14,594 bases of DNA. Source: DAOQAU01 sp964640325. Lineage in GTDB: Bacteria; Cyanobacteriota; Vampirovibrionia; Gastranaerophilales; Gastranaerophilaceae. The stretch covers positions 1-14,594 of the forward strand of contig CAZXID010000038.1 in NCBI GenBank assembly GCA_964640325.1. The letters run 5' to 3'. A program made the position numbers and the translations under genes. The notes under the pieces were generated by a model, which ran no database searches, had not been told where the DNA came from, and was given only the letters and a program-made list of their open reading frames with translations. Positions 7,212-14,250 of the stretch are shown piece after piece. Positions within the stretch are counted from its first letter, which is position 1. Every line of letters begins with the position of its first letter.

Positions 7212-9437
7212 CTAATACATCATCATATCACCAACACCGAAAGTAAAGTACCCTTTTGTTGAACCGGTATTACCCGGGTTGAGAATAGGTACGCCGTAGT
7301 CAACCGAAAGAGGACCCATTCCCGGTATATAAATTTTTAAGCCGACACCGGCAGTAACAGCCTGCATAGGCCTGTCGTATATAACATCCGAAATTGTGGA
7401 GTTAAATATTTTACCTGCATCAACAAAGAAAGTCATTCTTACGTTTTCAAGGAATTGAACTTTAAGCCTGTCCAACAGGGGAATAGGCGTTGCCAATTCA
7501 ACCGAACCCATCACGAATCCGTCACCTGTACCCACACCGCTCATTCTAAAACCTCTTATTGAATAAGGACCGCCTAAACGATATGCCATAACCTCAGGCA
7601 TGTCGCCGTGAATCTTTCCTCCAGCCTTAGCAAGCAAAGATAAAGAAGATTTTTTTCCGATAGGCAAATATTTTTTAACCGACCCCGTAATTTTGCCAAA
7701 AGTCTTATCGAATCCGTCAACAGCCAAAGATTCATCCCACCTTACGGTTGCCATCAAGCCATGACGAGGATTCATGACAGTATCTCTTGTATCATAAATT
7801 AAGCCCGGGCTCAAAGAAAGGAATGTTCCGCCTTCAAGCTGTTGTGCCCTATTTGCGATAGGCACACTGTGTTGAGCATAAAGATTTGCTATTGCTGTTT
7901 CATCACCTTCTCTAACATTTACATTTTCAAGCCCAAAAGATAGAGTTCCTGTTAAATTTTTATTGTTTTTAATTTTACGAGCCAGAGTTGCTTCGGCACC
8001 TATTCTACGTTCTATGGCAAGCGGTATCTGATAACTTCCGAAATCCCTGAAGAAAATTTTATTCATTAAAGAATTATCTGAATTTAAAAAATAAGGCTCA
8101 AAAAAGCTTAATTCGGCCTGCATATTCATGTGAGTTATTATGGAAGAATCATTTAAAATAAAACCTGAACCTGCCAAAAGATTTAATGCAACCCTTTGGT
8201 TCAATCCCCTGAAGTTGTTATCCGCAATACCACCCGAACCAAAAAGACCTGTAGCAGAATCAAGCCCTCCACCTATCATAACAGACGCCGTTCTTTGTTC
8301 TTCAACCTGTATTGTCACATCATATTTTTCCAAATCATCTGTTGATGGTTCAATTTCTCTTTTTACATCCTTATAAGCTTGTGTGGCGTAAAGTCTTACC
8401 AAATCTTCTCTTATAAGGTTTTCGTTGTAAACCATGCCTGCTTCTGTCAAAATGTTTCTTGCAACAATATAATCTTTTGTTTTTTCGTTACCCGCAATTA
8501 AAATGCGTTTAATTACACCCTCATTAATGTGAACATTTATTACTCCGTCAGGATCATCATAAAGCGAATCAATCCTGGCCAGAATATATCCCTTTGAAGA
8601 ATAATATTCCTGTATTTTTTCTATAGCAGAATTAATGTCTGCAATGTTTTGAGGCTCACCCTGAAGCGGCGTTAAAAAATTTAATATTTCCTGTGTTGAA
8701 ATAACATCATTCCCCTCAACCGTAAAATCACTTATGGGGGTATTTTCTTCAAGATAAATCTTCAAAGTAACCGTTCCGTCAGAATTCTCGATTGGAATGG
8801 CTTTCATTCTTTCTGTAAAGAATCCCATTTGATAAATTGCCTTAAGATTATTTTGAACCAAATCACGGCTATATTCATCCCCTGCATGAAACTGAAGTTT
8901 ATTCATAACCATTTCAGGCTTAATTACGTTTACGCCGGTAATTTCAATATCTCTTATATAAACTGCCTCTTTTTCAGCCTCCTTTGAAGTGTTTGTCAAA
9001 GCAGTCATAGACGAAACCGTTGTTTCCGGCACAGCTTTATTTTGAACAGAAACAGGCATAGGAACAGAAACGGGAGGTAAAACCGGCTCCGGTGAAGTTT
9101 GAACAGGGAGAACAGAAGGTGCGGCGATTACAGAAGGTTCATCTACAGGCTTTGGAATTAAAATATCAGCTTGTTTTACTTCATCTTTTTGAAACCATTT
9201 TCGTTTTTTGTCAGAAGAGCTCGGCAATGGAACCTTTTGCGCATCGGGCGCAAAAACATCTGCGGCATCTTGCGAAGAAACAGAAAAAATCTGCTGCATC
9301 AACTTTGCATCTTCAGGCATAGTCGAATTAACATCTGATGAATCTTTTTTCTGTGCAAGAACAGGCATGGCACATGCCAAGATGACAAATACCAAAAATA
9401 TTTTTAAAGCTTTATAAATTGAGTCTAAAACCCTCAT
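7212..9437 (-). CDS. bamA: Outer membrane protein assembly factor BamA (Omp85 family, three POTRA domains)
   Basis: Inserts beta-barrel proteins into the outer membrane. The 741-aa form starts at MRVLDSIYKALK with a signal peptide cleaved near VLA-Q (residue 28); AGGGGG lies just upstream of this ATG, whereas the in-frame ATG at 9479 (14 residues longer) has no good binding site and would bury the signal peptide. A linker to about residue 158 is rich in Pro, Val and Ser (roughly 90-140). Three POTRA repeats follow: about 160-232 (YIRDIEITGVNVI), 233-306 (ISDFTVEGNDVI) and 307-381 (IKRILIAGNEKT). The barrel spans 382-741 and has the conserved loop-6 motif IRGF at 627-630 within LGGPYSIRGF. The C-terminus ends in Tyr, consistent with an aromatic beta-signal. 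Three POTRAs instead of the proteobacterial five recalls cyanobacterial Omp85. It is the first gene of the minus-strand group and is followed by ompH. Confidence 0.95.
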   Translation of the reverse strand: MRVLDSIYKALKIFLVFVILACAMPVLAQKKDSSDVNSTMPEDAKLMQQIFSVSSQDAADVFAPDAQKVPLPSSSDKKRKWFQKDEVKQADILIPKPVDEPSVIAAPSVLPVQTSPEPVLPPVSVPMPVSVQNKAVPETTVSSMTALTNTSKEAEKEAVYIRDIEITGVNVIKPEMVMNKLQFHAGDEYSRDLVQNNLKAIYQMGFFTERMKAIPIENSDGTVTLKIYLEENTPISDFTVEGNDVISTQEILNFLTPLQGEPQNIADINSAIEKIQEYYSSKGYILARIDSLYDDPDGVINVHINEGVIKRILIAGNEKTKDYIVARNILTEAGMVYNENLIREDLVRLYATQAYKDVKREIEPSTDDLEKYDVTIQVEEQRTASVMIGGGLDSATGLFGSGGIADNNFRGLNQRVALNLLAGSGFILNDSSIITHMNMQAELSFFEPYFLNSDNSLMNKIFFRDFGSYQIPLAIERRIGAEATLARKIKNNKNLTGTLSFGLENVNVREGDETAIANLYAQHSVPIANRAQQLEGGTFLSLSPGLIYDTRDTVMNPRHGLMATVRWDESLAVDGFDKTFGKITGSVKKYLPIGKKSSLSLLAKAGGKIHGDMPEVMAYRLGGPYSIRGFRMSGVGTGDGFVMGSVELATPIPLLDRLKVQFLENVRMTFFVDAGKIFNSTISDVIYDRPMQAVTAGVGLKIYIPGMGPLSVDYGVPILNPGNTGSTKGYFTFGVGDMMMY

Positions 9438-9496
9438 TATCCCCCTGAACGCAACCAAAAAATTGTTGTAGTTCCCCAAAGTCTGTTCTTAAAAAT

Positions 9497-9525
9497 ATTA
9501 TACTGCAAAATCAGCATAATTTAAA
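9497..9525 (-). promoter_or_regulatory. Candidate sigma70-type promoter for bamA
   Basis: On the minus strand a perfect TATAAT (plus-strand ATTATA, 9497-9502) is preceded at 17-bp spacing by TTTAAA (9520-9525), four of six matches to TTGACA. It lies about 60 bp upstream of the chosen bamA start in the divergent bamA-tyrS region. AT-richness makes chance matches likely. Confidence 0.45.
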
Positions 9526-9580
9526 ATTATCAATCAAAAATTAATATAATGTTTACAAAGAACACTGGAAAAACTTTTTT

Positions 9581-9589
9581 TGGTATAAT
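9581..9589 (+). promoter_or_regulatory. Extended -10 promoter for tyrS
   Basis: TGGTATAAT is a perfect extended -10 box (TGnTATAAT). No good -35 is present at 17 bp (AACACT), which an extended -10 can tolerate. Transcription would start near 9596, leaving a leader of about 20 nt with GAGG 6 nt before the tyrS ATG. Confidence 0.55.
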
Positions 9590-9615
9590 CGGGTTAAAAG
9601 TAAAAGAGGCTTAAA

Positions 9616-10851
9616 ATGGATTCTACAAAAACAATAAAAGAAGAATTCCTGCAACAGGCAAAAATTTTGGCAAGAGGTGCAGAAGTTTTACCCGGTGGTG
9701 TTGAAGAAGGCATAAGAGAACTTGCAATAAAACTTCAAAAATCCAAAGAAACAAACACGCCTTTAAGGGTCAAGCTTGGGATGGACCCTACACGCCCTGA
9801 CCTGCATTTGGGGCATTGCGTAGTCATGCGAAAATTAAGAGAATTTCAAAAACTCGGACATAAAATTGTTCTTATCGTAGGCGGTGCAACCGCAATGGTG
9901 GGCGACCCTTCGGGAAAATCAGAAACGAGACCCTCTTTGACAAAAGAAGAAGTCGAAGAAAACGCAAAAAGTTACTTTGAACAAATGTCAAAAATTGTAG
10001 ATGTAAAAAGTGCCGAAATTGTAAACAATGCCGATTGGCTTCATAAAATGAATTTTGTAGATGTTTTAAAATTATCTTCTAACATCACAGTCGCTCAAAT
10101 GCTTGTAAGAGACGATTTCGCAAAAAGAATGAACGAAAACAAACCCATTTCCGTACACGAATTTTTCTACCCTCTAATGCAAGCTTATGACTCTGTTGTG
10201 GTGGATTCCGATATAGAAATAGGTGGAACTGACCAGAGATTTAATGTGCTTTTGGGAAGAGATATTCAATCGGCTTACGGCAAAAAACATCCGCAAATGG
10301 TAATGCTTTTGCCGCTTTTGGAAGGCACCGACGGAGTTGTCAAAATGTCGAAAACTTACCCCGAACACTGCATTTCCATTAACGAAAACCCCAAAGACAT
10401 GTTCGGAAAACTGATGAGCATTCCCGACACTTTAATAATAAGATATTACGAGCTTTTAACAGCTGTTGCTGACGAAGAACTTAAAGAAATTCAAAACCGG
10501 CTGAAATCGGGCGAAAATCCGCGGGATACCAAACTAAAACTCGCATACACAATTACCGAAGAATACTGCGGAAAAGAAGATGCGGAATTTGGAAAAAATG
10601 AATTCATAAATGTTGTTTCGAATAAGGGTATTCCCTCTGATATACCTGAATATAAAATGGAAAGTCAAAAAAATATCCTTGATTTGCTTGTCGAATTAAA
10701 GTTTGTTGCAAGCAAAAGTGAGGCAAAACGCTTAATTCAAGGTGGCGGAGTAAAATTTGATGGCGAAAAAATCTCCGATATGAATTTTTTAATTAATAAA
10801 GAAGGAATTTTACAAGCGGGCAAAAGAAATTTTGTTAAAATAATAAAATAA
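9616..10851 (+). CDS. tyrS: Tyrosyl-tRNA synthetase
   Basis: Class I aminoacyl-tRNA synthetase that charges tRNA-Tyr with tyrosine. The HIGH-type motif is HLGH (64-67) and the KMSKS-type loop is KMSKT (243-247). Between them lie LIVGGATAMVGDPSGK (86-101), TVAQML (158-163), FFYPLMQAYDS (183-193) and the substrate-site segment EIGGTDQRFN (201-210). An S4 RNA-binding domain occupies the C-terminus (about 345-405; KSEAKRLIQGGGVKFDGEKI). The length of 411 aa and the motif variants match the TyrZ-like bacterial branch. The start has GAGG 6 nt upstream. No leader long enough for a T-box lies upstream. It is divergent from bamA and leads toward cysK, from which it is separated by a palindromic element. 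Confidence 0.97.
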   Translation: MDSTKTIKEEFLQQAKILARGAEVLPGGVEEGIRELAIKLQKSKETNTPLRVKLGMDPTRPDLHLGHCVVMRKLREFQKLGHKIVLIVGGATAMVGDPSGKSETRPSLTKEEVEENAKSYFEQMSKIVDVKSAEIVNNADWLHKMNFVDVLKLSSNITVAQMLVRDDFAKRMNENKPISVHEFFYPLMQAYDSVVVDSDIEIGGTDQRFNVLLGRDIQSAYGKKHPQMVMLLPLLEGTDGVVKMSKTYPEHCISINENPKDMFGKLMSIPDTLIIRYYELLTAVADEELKEIQNRLKSGENPRDTKLKLAYTITEEYCGKEDAEFGKNEFINVVSNKGIPSDIPEYKMESQKNILDLLVELKFVASKSEAKRLIQGGGVKFDGEKISDMNFLINKEGILQAGKRNFVKIIK

Positions 10852-10860
10852 TATATTACG

Positions 10861-10931
10861 TCATGCTGAACTCGTTTCAGCATCTTGCCAGTATAGTACA
10901 TTGGATAGATCCCGAATCAAGTTCGGGATGA
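10861..10931. repeat. 71-bp double-hairpin palindromic element, copy 2 (intergenic)
   Basis: Arms at 10861-10885 and 10907-10931 are inverted with 19 of 25 positions matching and a 21-nt spacer, the same geometry as copy 1 at 1898-1968. Each arm also folds locally (ATGCTGAA / TTTCAGCAT; CCCGAA / TTCGGG). It begins 9 nt after the tyrS stop codon and could weakly block readthrough, but it has no T-run. Confidence 0.85.
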
Positions 10932-10940
10932 CAAAATAAA

Positions 10941-10972
10941 ACTCATAAACTTATCAGCTTATAAACTTATAA
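10941..10972. repeat. Octad array C, ACTTATAA family, four units
   Basis: Units ACTCATAA, ACTTATCA, GCTTATAA, ACTTATAA run without interruption, immediately after the palindromic element and ending 15 nt before the cysK start. Unlike arrays A and B it has no inverted arm. Confidence 0.75.
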
Positions 10973-10987
10973 ACTAAACGAGGCAAA

Positions 10988-11905
10988 ATGATTTACAACA
11001 ACATCTTAGAACTTATAGGCAAAACCCCTTTGGTAAAGCTTAGAACTTTCAACACCAAAGGTTGTGAAATTGCGCTTAAACTGGAATTTTTCAATCCATC
11101 GGGCTCAGTTAAAGACAGGGCATCTTTCTACATGCTAAACGAAGCTATAAAAGCAGGCAAAATTAATAAAAACACAGTAATAATCGAGCCCACAAGCGGC
11201 AACACAGGGATAGGGCTTGCCATGTGCGCTGCTGTTATGGGTTTAAAAATAGTTATAGTTATGCCTGAGAGCATGTCAATCGAGAGAAGGCTGTTAATAA
11301 AAGGTTATGGGGCAAAACTTATTCTTACGCCCAAGAAAAAAGGTATGCAAGGAGCTGTGGATAAAGCTTTTGAACTTGCCCAAAAAGATCCCAATTCTTT
11401 TATTCCTTCACAATTTTCAAACCCTGCAAATGTACTTGCACACAAAGAAACAACTTCAAAAGAAATTTTTGAAGACACAGACGGCAAAGTAGATATTGTC
11501 GTAGCGGGTATTGGAACTTCAGGCACTACGATGGGACTGTGCGAGGGATTAAAAACACTAAAACCTTCGGTTAAAATCTACGGGGTAGAACCTATGGAAA
11601 GCCCTCTTTTAACCGAAGGCAGAGCTGCTCCGCATAAAATTCAAGGAATCGGTGCAAACTTTATCCCAAAACTTTTTAACAAGAAAAAAATTGACGGAAT
11701 AATTACCGTAAACGCCCAAGATTCTTTCAAGTTTGCCAAAGAACTTGCCAAAAGGGAAGGGATTTTGGTAGGAATATCGTCCGGTGCAATCTTAAAGGCT
11801 GCTTTGGACCTTGCCAAGAAAAGCGAAAACAAAGGCAAATTAATCGTTGCCATAATGTGCGATTTTGGAGAAAGATACCTTTCCACGGAATTATTCTCCG
11901 AATAA
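10988..11905 (+). CDS. cysK: Cysteine synthase A (O-acetylserine sulfhydrylase)
   Basis: PLP enzyme that makes cysteine from O-acetylserine and sulfide. Signatures: GKTPLVKL (11-18), PSGSVKDRASFYML (37-50) with the PLP Schiff-base Lys42, the substrate loop TSGNTG (69-74), the phosphate-binding GIGTSGT and the C-terminal GISSGA that contacts the PLP ring. The length of 305 aa is typical. GAGG lies upstream of the ATG. The last codons and the stop codon are inside a perfect 15-bp hairpin (11882-11914). The next gene on the strand is cysE, which makes its substrate; CysE-CysK complex formation is known for the family, and the C-terminus of this CysE does not end in the usual Ile, so complex formation here is open. 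Confidence 0.96.
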   Translation: MIYNNILELIGKTPLVKLRTFNTKGCEIALKLEFFNPSGSVKDRASFYMLNEAIKAGKINKNTVIIEPTSGNTGIGLAMCAAVMGLKIVIVMPESMSIERRLLIKGYGAKLILTPKKKGMQGAVDKAFELAQKDPNSFIPSQFSNPANVLAHKETTSKEIFEDTDGKVDIVVAGIGTSGTTMGLCEGLKTLKPSVKIYGVEPMESPLLTEGRAAPHKIQGIGANFIPKLFNKKKIDGIITVNAQDSFKFAKELAKREGILVGISSGAILKAALDLAKKSENKGKLIVAIMCDFGERYLSTELFSE

Positions 11906-11914
11906 TTCCGTGGA
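11882..11914 (+). other. Perfect 15-bp hairpin spanning the cysK stop codon
   Basis: The arms TCCACGGAATTATTC (11882-11896) and GAATAATTCCGTGGA (11900-11914) are exact inverted copies with a 3-nt gap. The cysK TAA is inside the right arm. No T-run follows, so an RNA-processing or stability structure is more likely than an intrinsic terminator. Confidence 0.7.
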
Positions 11915-11938
11915 GCTGAACAGGTGAAAAGTTATAAT

Positions 11939-11975
11939 GTCGTTGCGAGGAGGGCAAAACCCGACGAAGCAATCC
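11939..11975. repeat. Dispersed-repeat-like sequence upstream of cysE
   Basis: About 37 bp beginning GTCGTTGCGAGGAGG and ending CGACGAAGCAATCC; it is more GC-rich than its surroundings and partly self-complementary (TTGC / GCAA, GGG / CCC). I recognise it as a common type of bacterial dispersed repeat from recall, but only one copy is in this window. Read in the cysE frame it would give MSLRGGQNPTKQSK, a spurious N-terminal extension of that gene. Confidence 0.55.
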
Positions 11976-11990
11976 AAAACAACCGTTAAA

Positions 11991-12022
11991 CCATTCACCT
12001 ATTCACCCATTCAACCAAATAC
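11991..12022. repeat. Octad array F, GTGAATAG family (reverse), four units
   Basis: Units CCATTCAC, CTATTCAC, CCATTCAA and CCAAATAC (weak) read as GTGAATGG/GTGAATAG on the minus strand. The array ends directly at the cysE ribosome-binding site (AAAGGA, 12023-12028). Confidence 0.65.
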
Positions 12023-12035
12023 AAAGGACTACCAA

Positions 12036-12695
12036 ATGCTAAAAAGAATCATACAAACCATAAAAGAAGACATAAAAACAATCTACAAAAAAGATCCGGC
12101 GGCAAAGAACTTACCCGAAGTACTTTTTTGTTATCCGGGGTTCCACGCACTTTTGATGCACAGAATCTCACATAAACTCTGGGGCTGGAAAATTCCCGTA
12201 TTACCTCGAATGCTATCAACTTTTGCAAGATTTTTAACAGGAATAGATATTCACCCGGGCGCAACAATCGGAAGAAGATTTTTCATAGATCATGGAATGG
12301 GTGTTGTAATAGGCGAAACGACAATAATCGGAGATGATGTACTTTTATATCAAGGAGTAACCCTGGGAGGAACAAGTTCAAAACCTGAAAAACGCCATCC
12401 CACAATTTGTAATAATGTGGTTGTCGGCGCCGGTGCAAAAGTTTTGGGCAATATCACAATAGGTGAATATTCAAAAATAGGCGCAGGCTCAGTAGTTGTT
12501 GACAACGTCCCCGAACATGCCACAGTTGTGGGAATACCCGGACATGTTGTGATGCAAAAAATAATTGATGAAAACGGAGTGCTTATGCACAACAGAATTC
12601 CCGATCCGATTTCCTGCGAAATAAACAGGCTTAAATACGAAGTCAAAGAGCTTCAAGAAATAGTAAAAGAGGATTCAGAAAAATTCGAAAAATGA
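12036..12695 (+). CDS. cysE: Serine O-acetyltransferase
   Basis: Transfers acetyl from acetyl-CoA to serine, giving O-acetylserine, the first committed step of cysteine synthesis. The 219-aa product has a short helical N-terminus (1-70) and a left-handed beta-helix of hexapeptide repeats (about 71-175): IDIHPGATIG, FIDHGMGVVIGE with D85 and H86, GVTLGGT (107-113) and the later VVGAGAKVLGNITIGEYSKIGAGSVV. The size matches the short EpsC-like type. The frame is open back to an ATG at 11937, but that extension is a dispersed repeat plus octads; the ATG at 12036 is chosen because AAAGGA precedes it by 7 nt and MLKRIIQTIKEDIKTIYKKD is a family-like start. The C-terminal tail (about 185-219) is charged and helical, without an obvious CysK-binding Ile terminus. 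Confidence 0.95.
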   Translation: MLKRIIQTIKEDIKTIYKKDPAAKNLPEVLFCYPGFHALLMHRISHKLWGWKIPVLPRMLSTFARFLTGIDIHPGATIGRRFFIDHGMGVVIGETTIIGDDVLLYQGVTLGGTSSKPEKRHPTICNNVVVGAGAKVLGNITIGEYSKIGAGSVVVDNVPEHATVVGIPGHVVMQKIIDENGVLMHNRIPDPISCEINRLKYEVKELQEIVKEDSEKFEK

Positions 12696-12722
12696 CAATT
12701 TTTCGCAATTTTTCAAATCCGA

Positions 12723-12788
12723 CCTTGTCCGGCTTACACCCATACCGGCTGCGGGATAGCCGGCGGTATGGGTGTAAGCCGGACAAGG
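12723..12788. repeat. GC-rich perfect 25-bp inverted repeat
   Basis: The arms 12723-12747 and 12764-12788 are exact reverse complements over 25 bp, with a 16-nt centre that can add a CCGGCT / AGCCGG inner stem. The element is far more GC-rich than its neighbourhood. It is followed by an A-run, not a T-run, on the plus strand, and no T-run follows it on the minus strand, so it is not a classic terminator in either direction. Confidence 0.85.
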
Positions 12789-12811
12789 CGAAAAAAATAA
12801 TTAAACTTTAT

Positions 12812-12853
12812 AAAACAAGGCGGCGCGGTAAAATTACCGCGCCGCCTTGTTTT
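12812..12853. terminator. Bidirectional intrinsic terminator between cysE and the GAF/HD-GYP gene
   Basis: A perfect 20-bp inverted repeat (12812-12831 with 12834-12853) with a GC-rich core GGCGGCGCGG. A T-run (12849-12855) follows on the plus strand, and on the minus strand the stem ends in TTTT. It therefore suits both the cysE transcript and the converging gene at 12877-14250. Confidence 0.85.
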
Positions 12854-12876
12854 TTCTTCTCTCTTAATATTTTAAC

Positions 12877-14250
12877 TTACATCTGTTTTATAATCTGAGC
12901 CAAAGAATCCACAATAATCGGATCCCACTTACTTTCGGCTTCATTTTTCATGATTTCAAGTGCCTGATTTTTAAGCATTGCTTTTCTATAAGGCCTATCG
13001 GCAGTCATTGCGCTAAAGGCATCTGCAACAGCTATAATTCTTGAGCCCAGAGGTATGGAATTACCTTTCAATCCTTCCGGTTCACCCATACCATCCCATC
13101 TTTCTCTGTGATAATGAATATATGGAACAACTTCAGACAAGAAATTTATATTCATAAGCAAATTTACACCAACGTTAGGGTGATTTTGAAGCTTTTCCCA
13201 ATCTTCCTTATCGAGTTTTCCTGTATGAGAAAAAAGTGTTTCAGGAAGAGTGATTTTGCCTATATTTTGCAAAAGCCCTGCATAATAAATCAAATCAGTA
13301 GTTTTTTCATTTAAGCCCAAATGTTTACATATCAAGCGTGAAAGATCTGCAGTATTTTGTGAATGTGAAACTTTATATTGACCTTTTGTGTCAACCGCAG
13401 AAGCGAGCCTTTGCACGAATATTTGTTGCTGGTCGCCTAAATCACCTATTAAAGCCGTTAATTCTGCCCTCATATGCTGTAAATCAGCCATTATTGAATC
13501 TTTTGACCCTATAAGGTCTTTTGCCTCTTCTATAATCCTTTGAAGCTCCATTGAAGTAGCAAAAAGTGTTGCGGTTGCCTCAATAAGTCTTAAATATTCA
13601 CTTTCGAAAAACTTATCTACATAACTTTGAATTACTATAACCCCTACCGATTTAGCGTTATTGTGCATAGGAATTGCAGTAAATACCTTAACTTTATCTT
13701 CATTTAATTTTTTAATCGGAGTAAACCTTTTTGAAAGGCTCGGATTTTTCACTTCAACAGTCCCTTTTGTATCAAAAGCCTCTGATACAAATGATTTATC
13801 CGCAAAATTATACCCGAAATCATGTTTGTATAAATCATCTTTTATTTCAACGGAAGAGCCGACTAAAAGTAAATCTTTTGAAGATTTTCCCAGTCCCTTG
13901 GCATTTTCCTTAGTCAAATAAATATGGCATGCATCCATATCAAGCATTTGCACAATAGTTTTTGCTATAGAATTATAAATTACATAATCTTCTTTAGAAC
14001 TAAAACCGAGCACACAAAGCGTATTATCAATCGAATAAATTGAAACAAGTTCCTTCAACTGATTTTTTAAACTTTCTGTCTTATCCTTTACATTATGTCC
14101 GATTTTCTGCACCAAATCTTCTGAAATCAAATGTTCAGATATGAAATCACCCAAATTCAGCGCAAAAATCTCTTCTAAAGGATCTTCTTCTATTAAATTC
14201 ATCGAACGCCCGAACAATGATGCCCCGGACTCTAATTCTCTTTTGTCCAT
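12877..14250 (-). CDS. GAF domain protein with degenerate HD-GYP domain
   Basis: 457 aa, no membrane segment. Residues about 65-240 look like a GAF sensor domain (VIYNSIAKTIVQMLDMDACHIYL; TAIPMHNNAKSVGVIVIQSY; LRLIEATATLFATSMELQRI); a helical linker follows (240-280). Residues about 285-457 follow the HD-GYP phosphodiesterase pattern: SHSQNT (295-300), AGLLQNIGKITLPETLF (324-340), NHPNVG (356-361), HYHRERWDGMGEPEGLKG (379-396), SRIIAVADAFSAMTADRPYRKA (403-424). The signature residues are changed: HD is Q328-N329, HHE is H381-R382-E383, GYP is G389-E390-P391. H296, H357 and D410 are kept. Loss of the HD metal pair suggests it does not hydrolyse cyclic-di-GMP; a binding or scaffold role is inferred. 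The start is uncertain, since a GGGA lies about 11 nt upstream. It is convergent with cysE. Confidence 0.88.
   Translation of the reverse strand: MDKRELESGASLFGRSMNLIEEDPLEEIFALNLGDFISEHLISEDLVQKIGHNVKDKTESLKNQLKELVSIYSIDNTLCVLGFSSKEDYVIYNSIAKTIVQMLDMDACHIYLTKENAKGLGKSSKDLLLVGSSVEIKDDLYKHDFGYNFADKSFVSEAFDTKGTVEVKNPSLSKRFTPIKKLNEDKVKVFTAIPMHNNAKSVGVIVIQSYVDKFFESEYLRLIEATATLFATSMELQRIIEEAKDLIGSKDSIMADLQHMRAELTALIGDLGDQQQIFVQRLASAVDTKGQYKVSHSQNTADLSRLICKHLGLNEKTTDLIYYAGLLQNIGKITLPETLFSHTGKLDKEDWEKLQNHPNVGVNLLMNINFLSEVVPYIHYHRERWDGMGEPEGLKGNSIPLGSRIIAVADAFSAMTADRPYRKAMLKNQALEIMKNEAESKWDPIIVDSLAQIIKQM

Noticed and set aside
9438..9479. Upstream ATG at 9479 as the bamA start
   Set aside because: It lacks a ribosome-binding site and would put 14 residues before the signal peptide; the ATG at 9437 has AGGGGG just upstream.
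9480..9615. T-box or other riboswitch upstream of tyrS
   Set aside because: With the extended -10 at 9584-9589 the leader is only about 20 nt, and no T-box-like sequence or long structured leader is visible.
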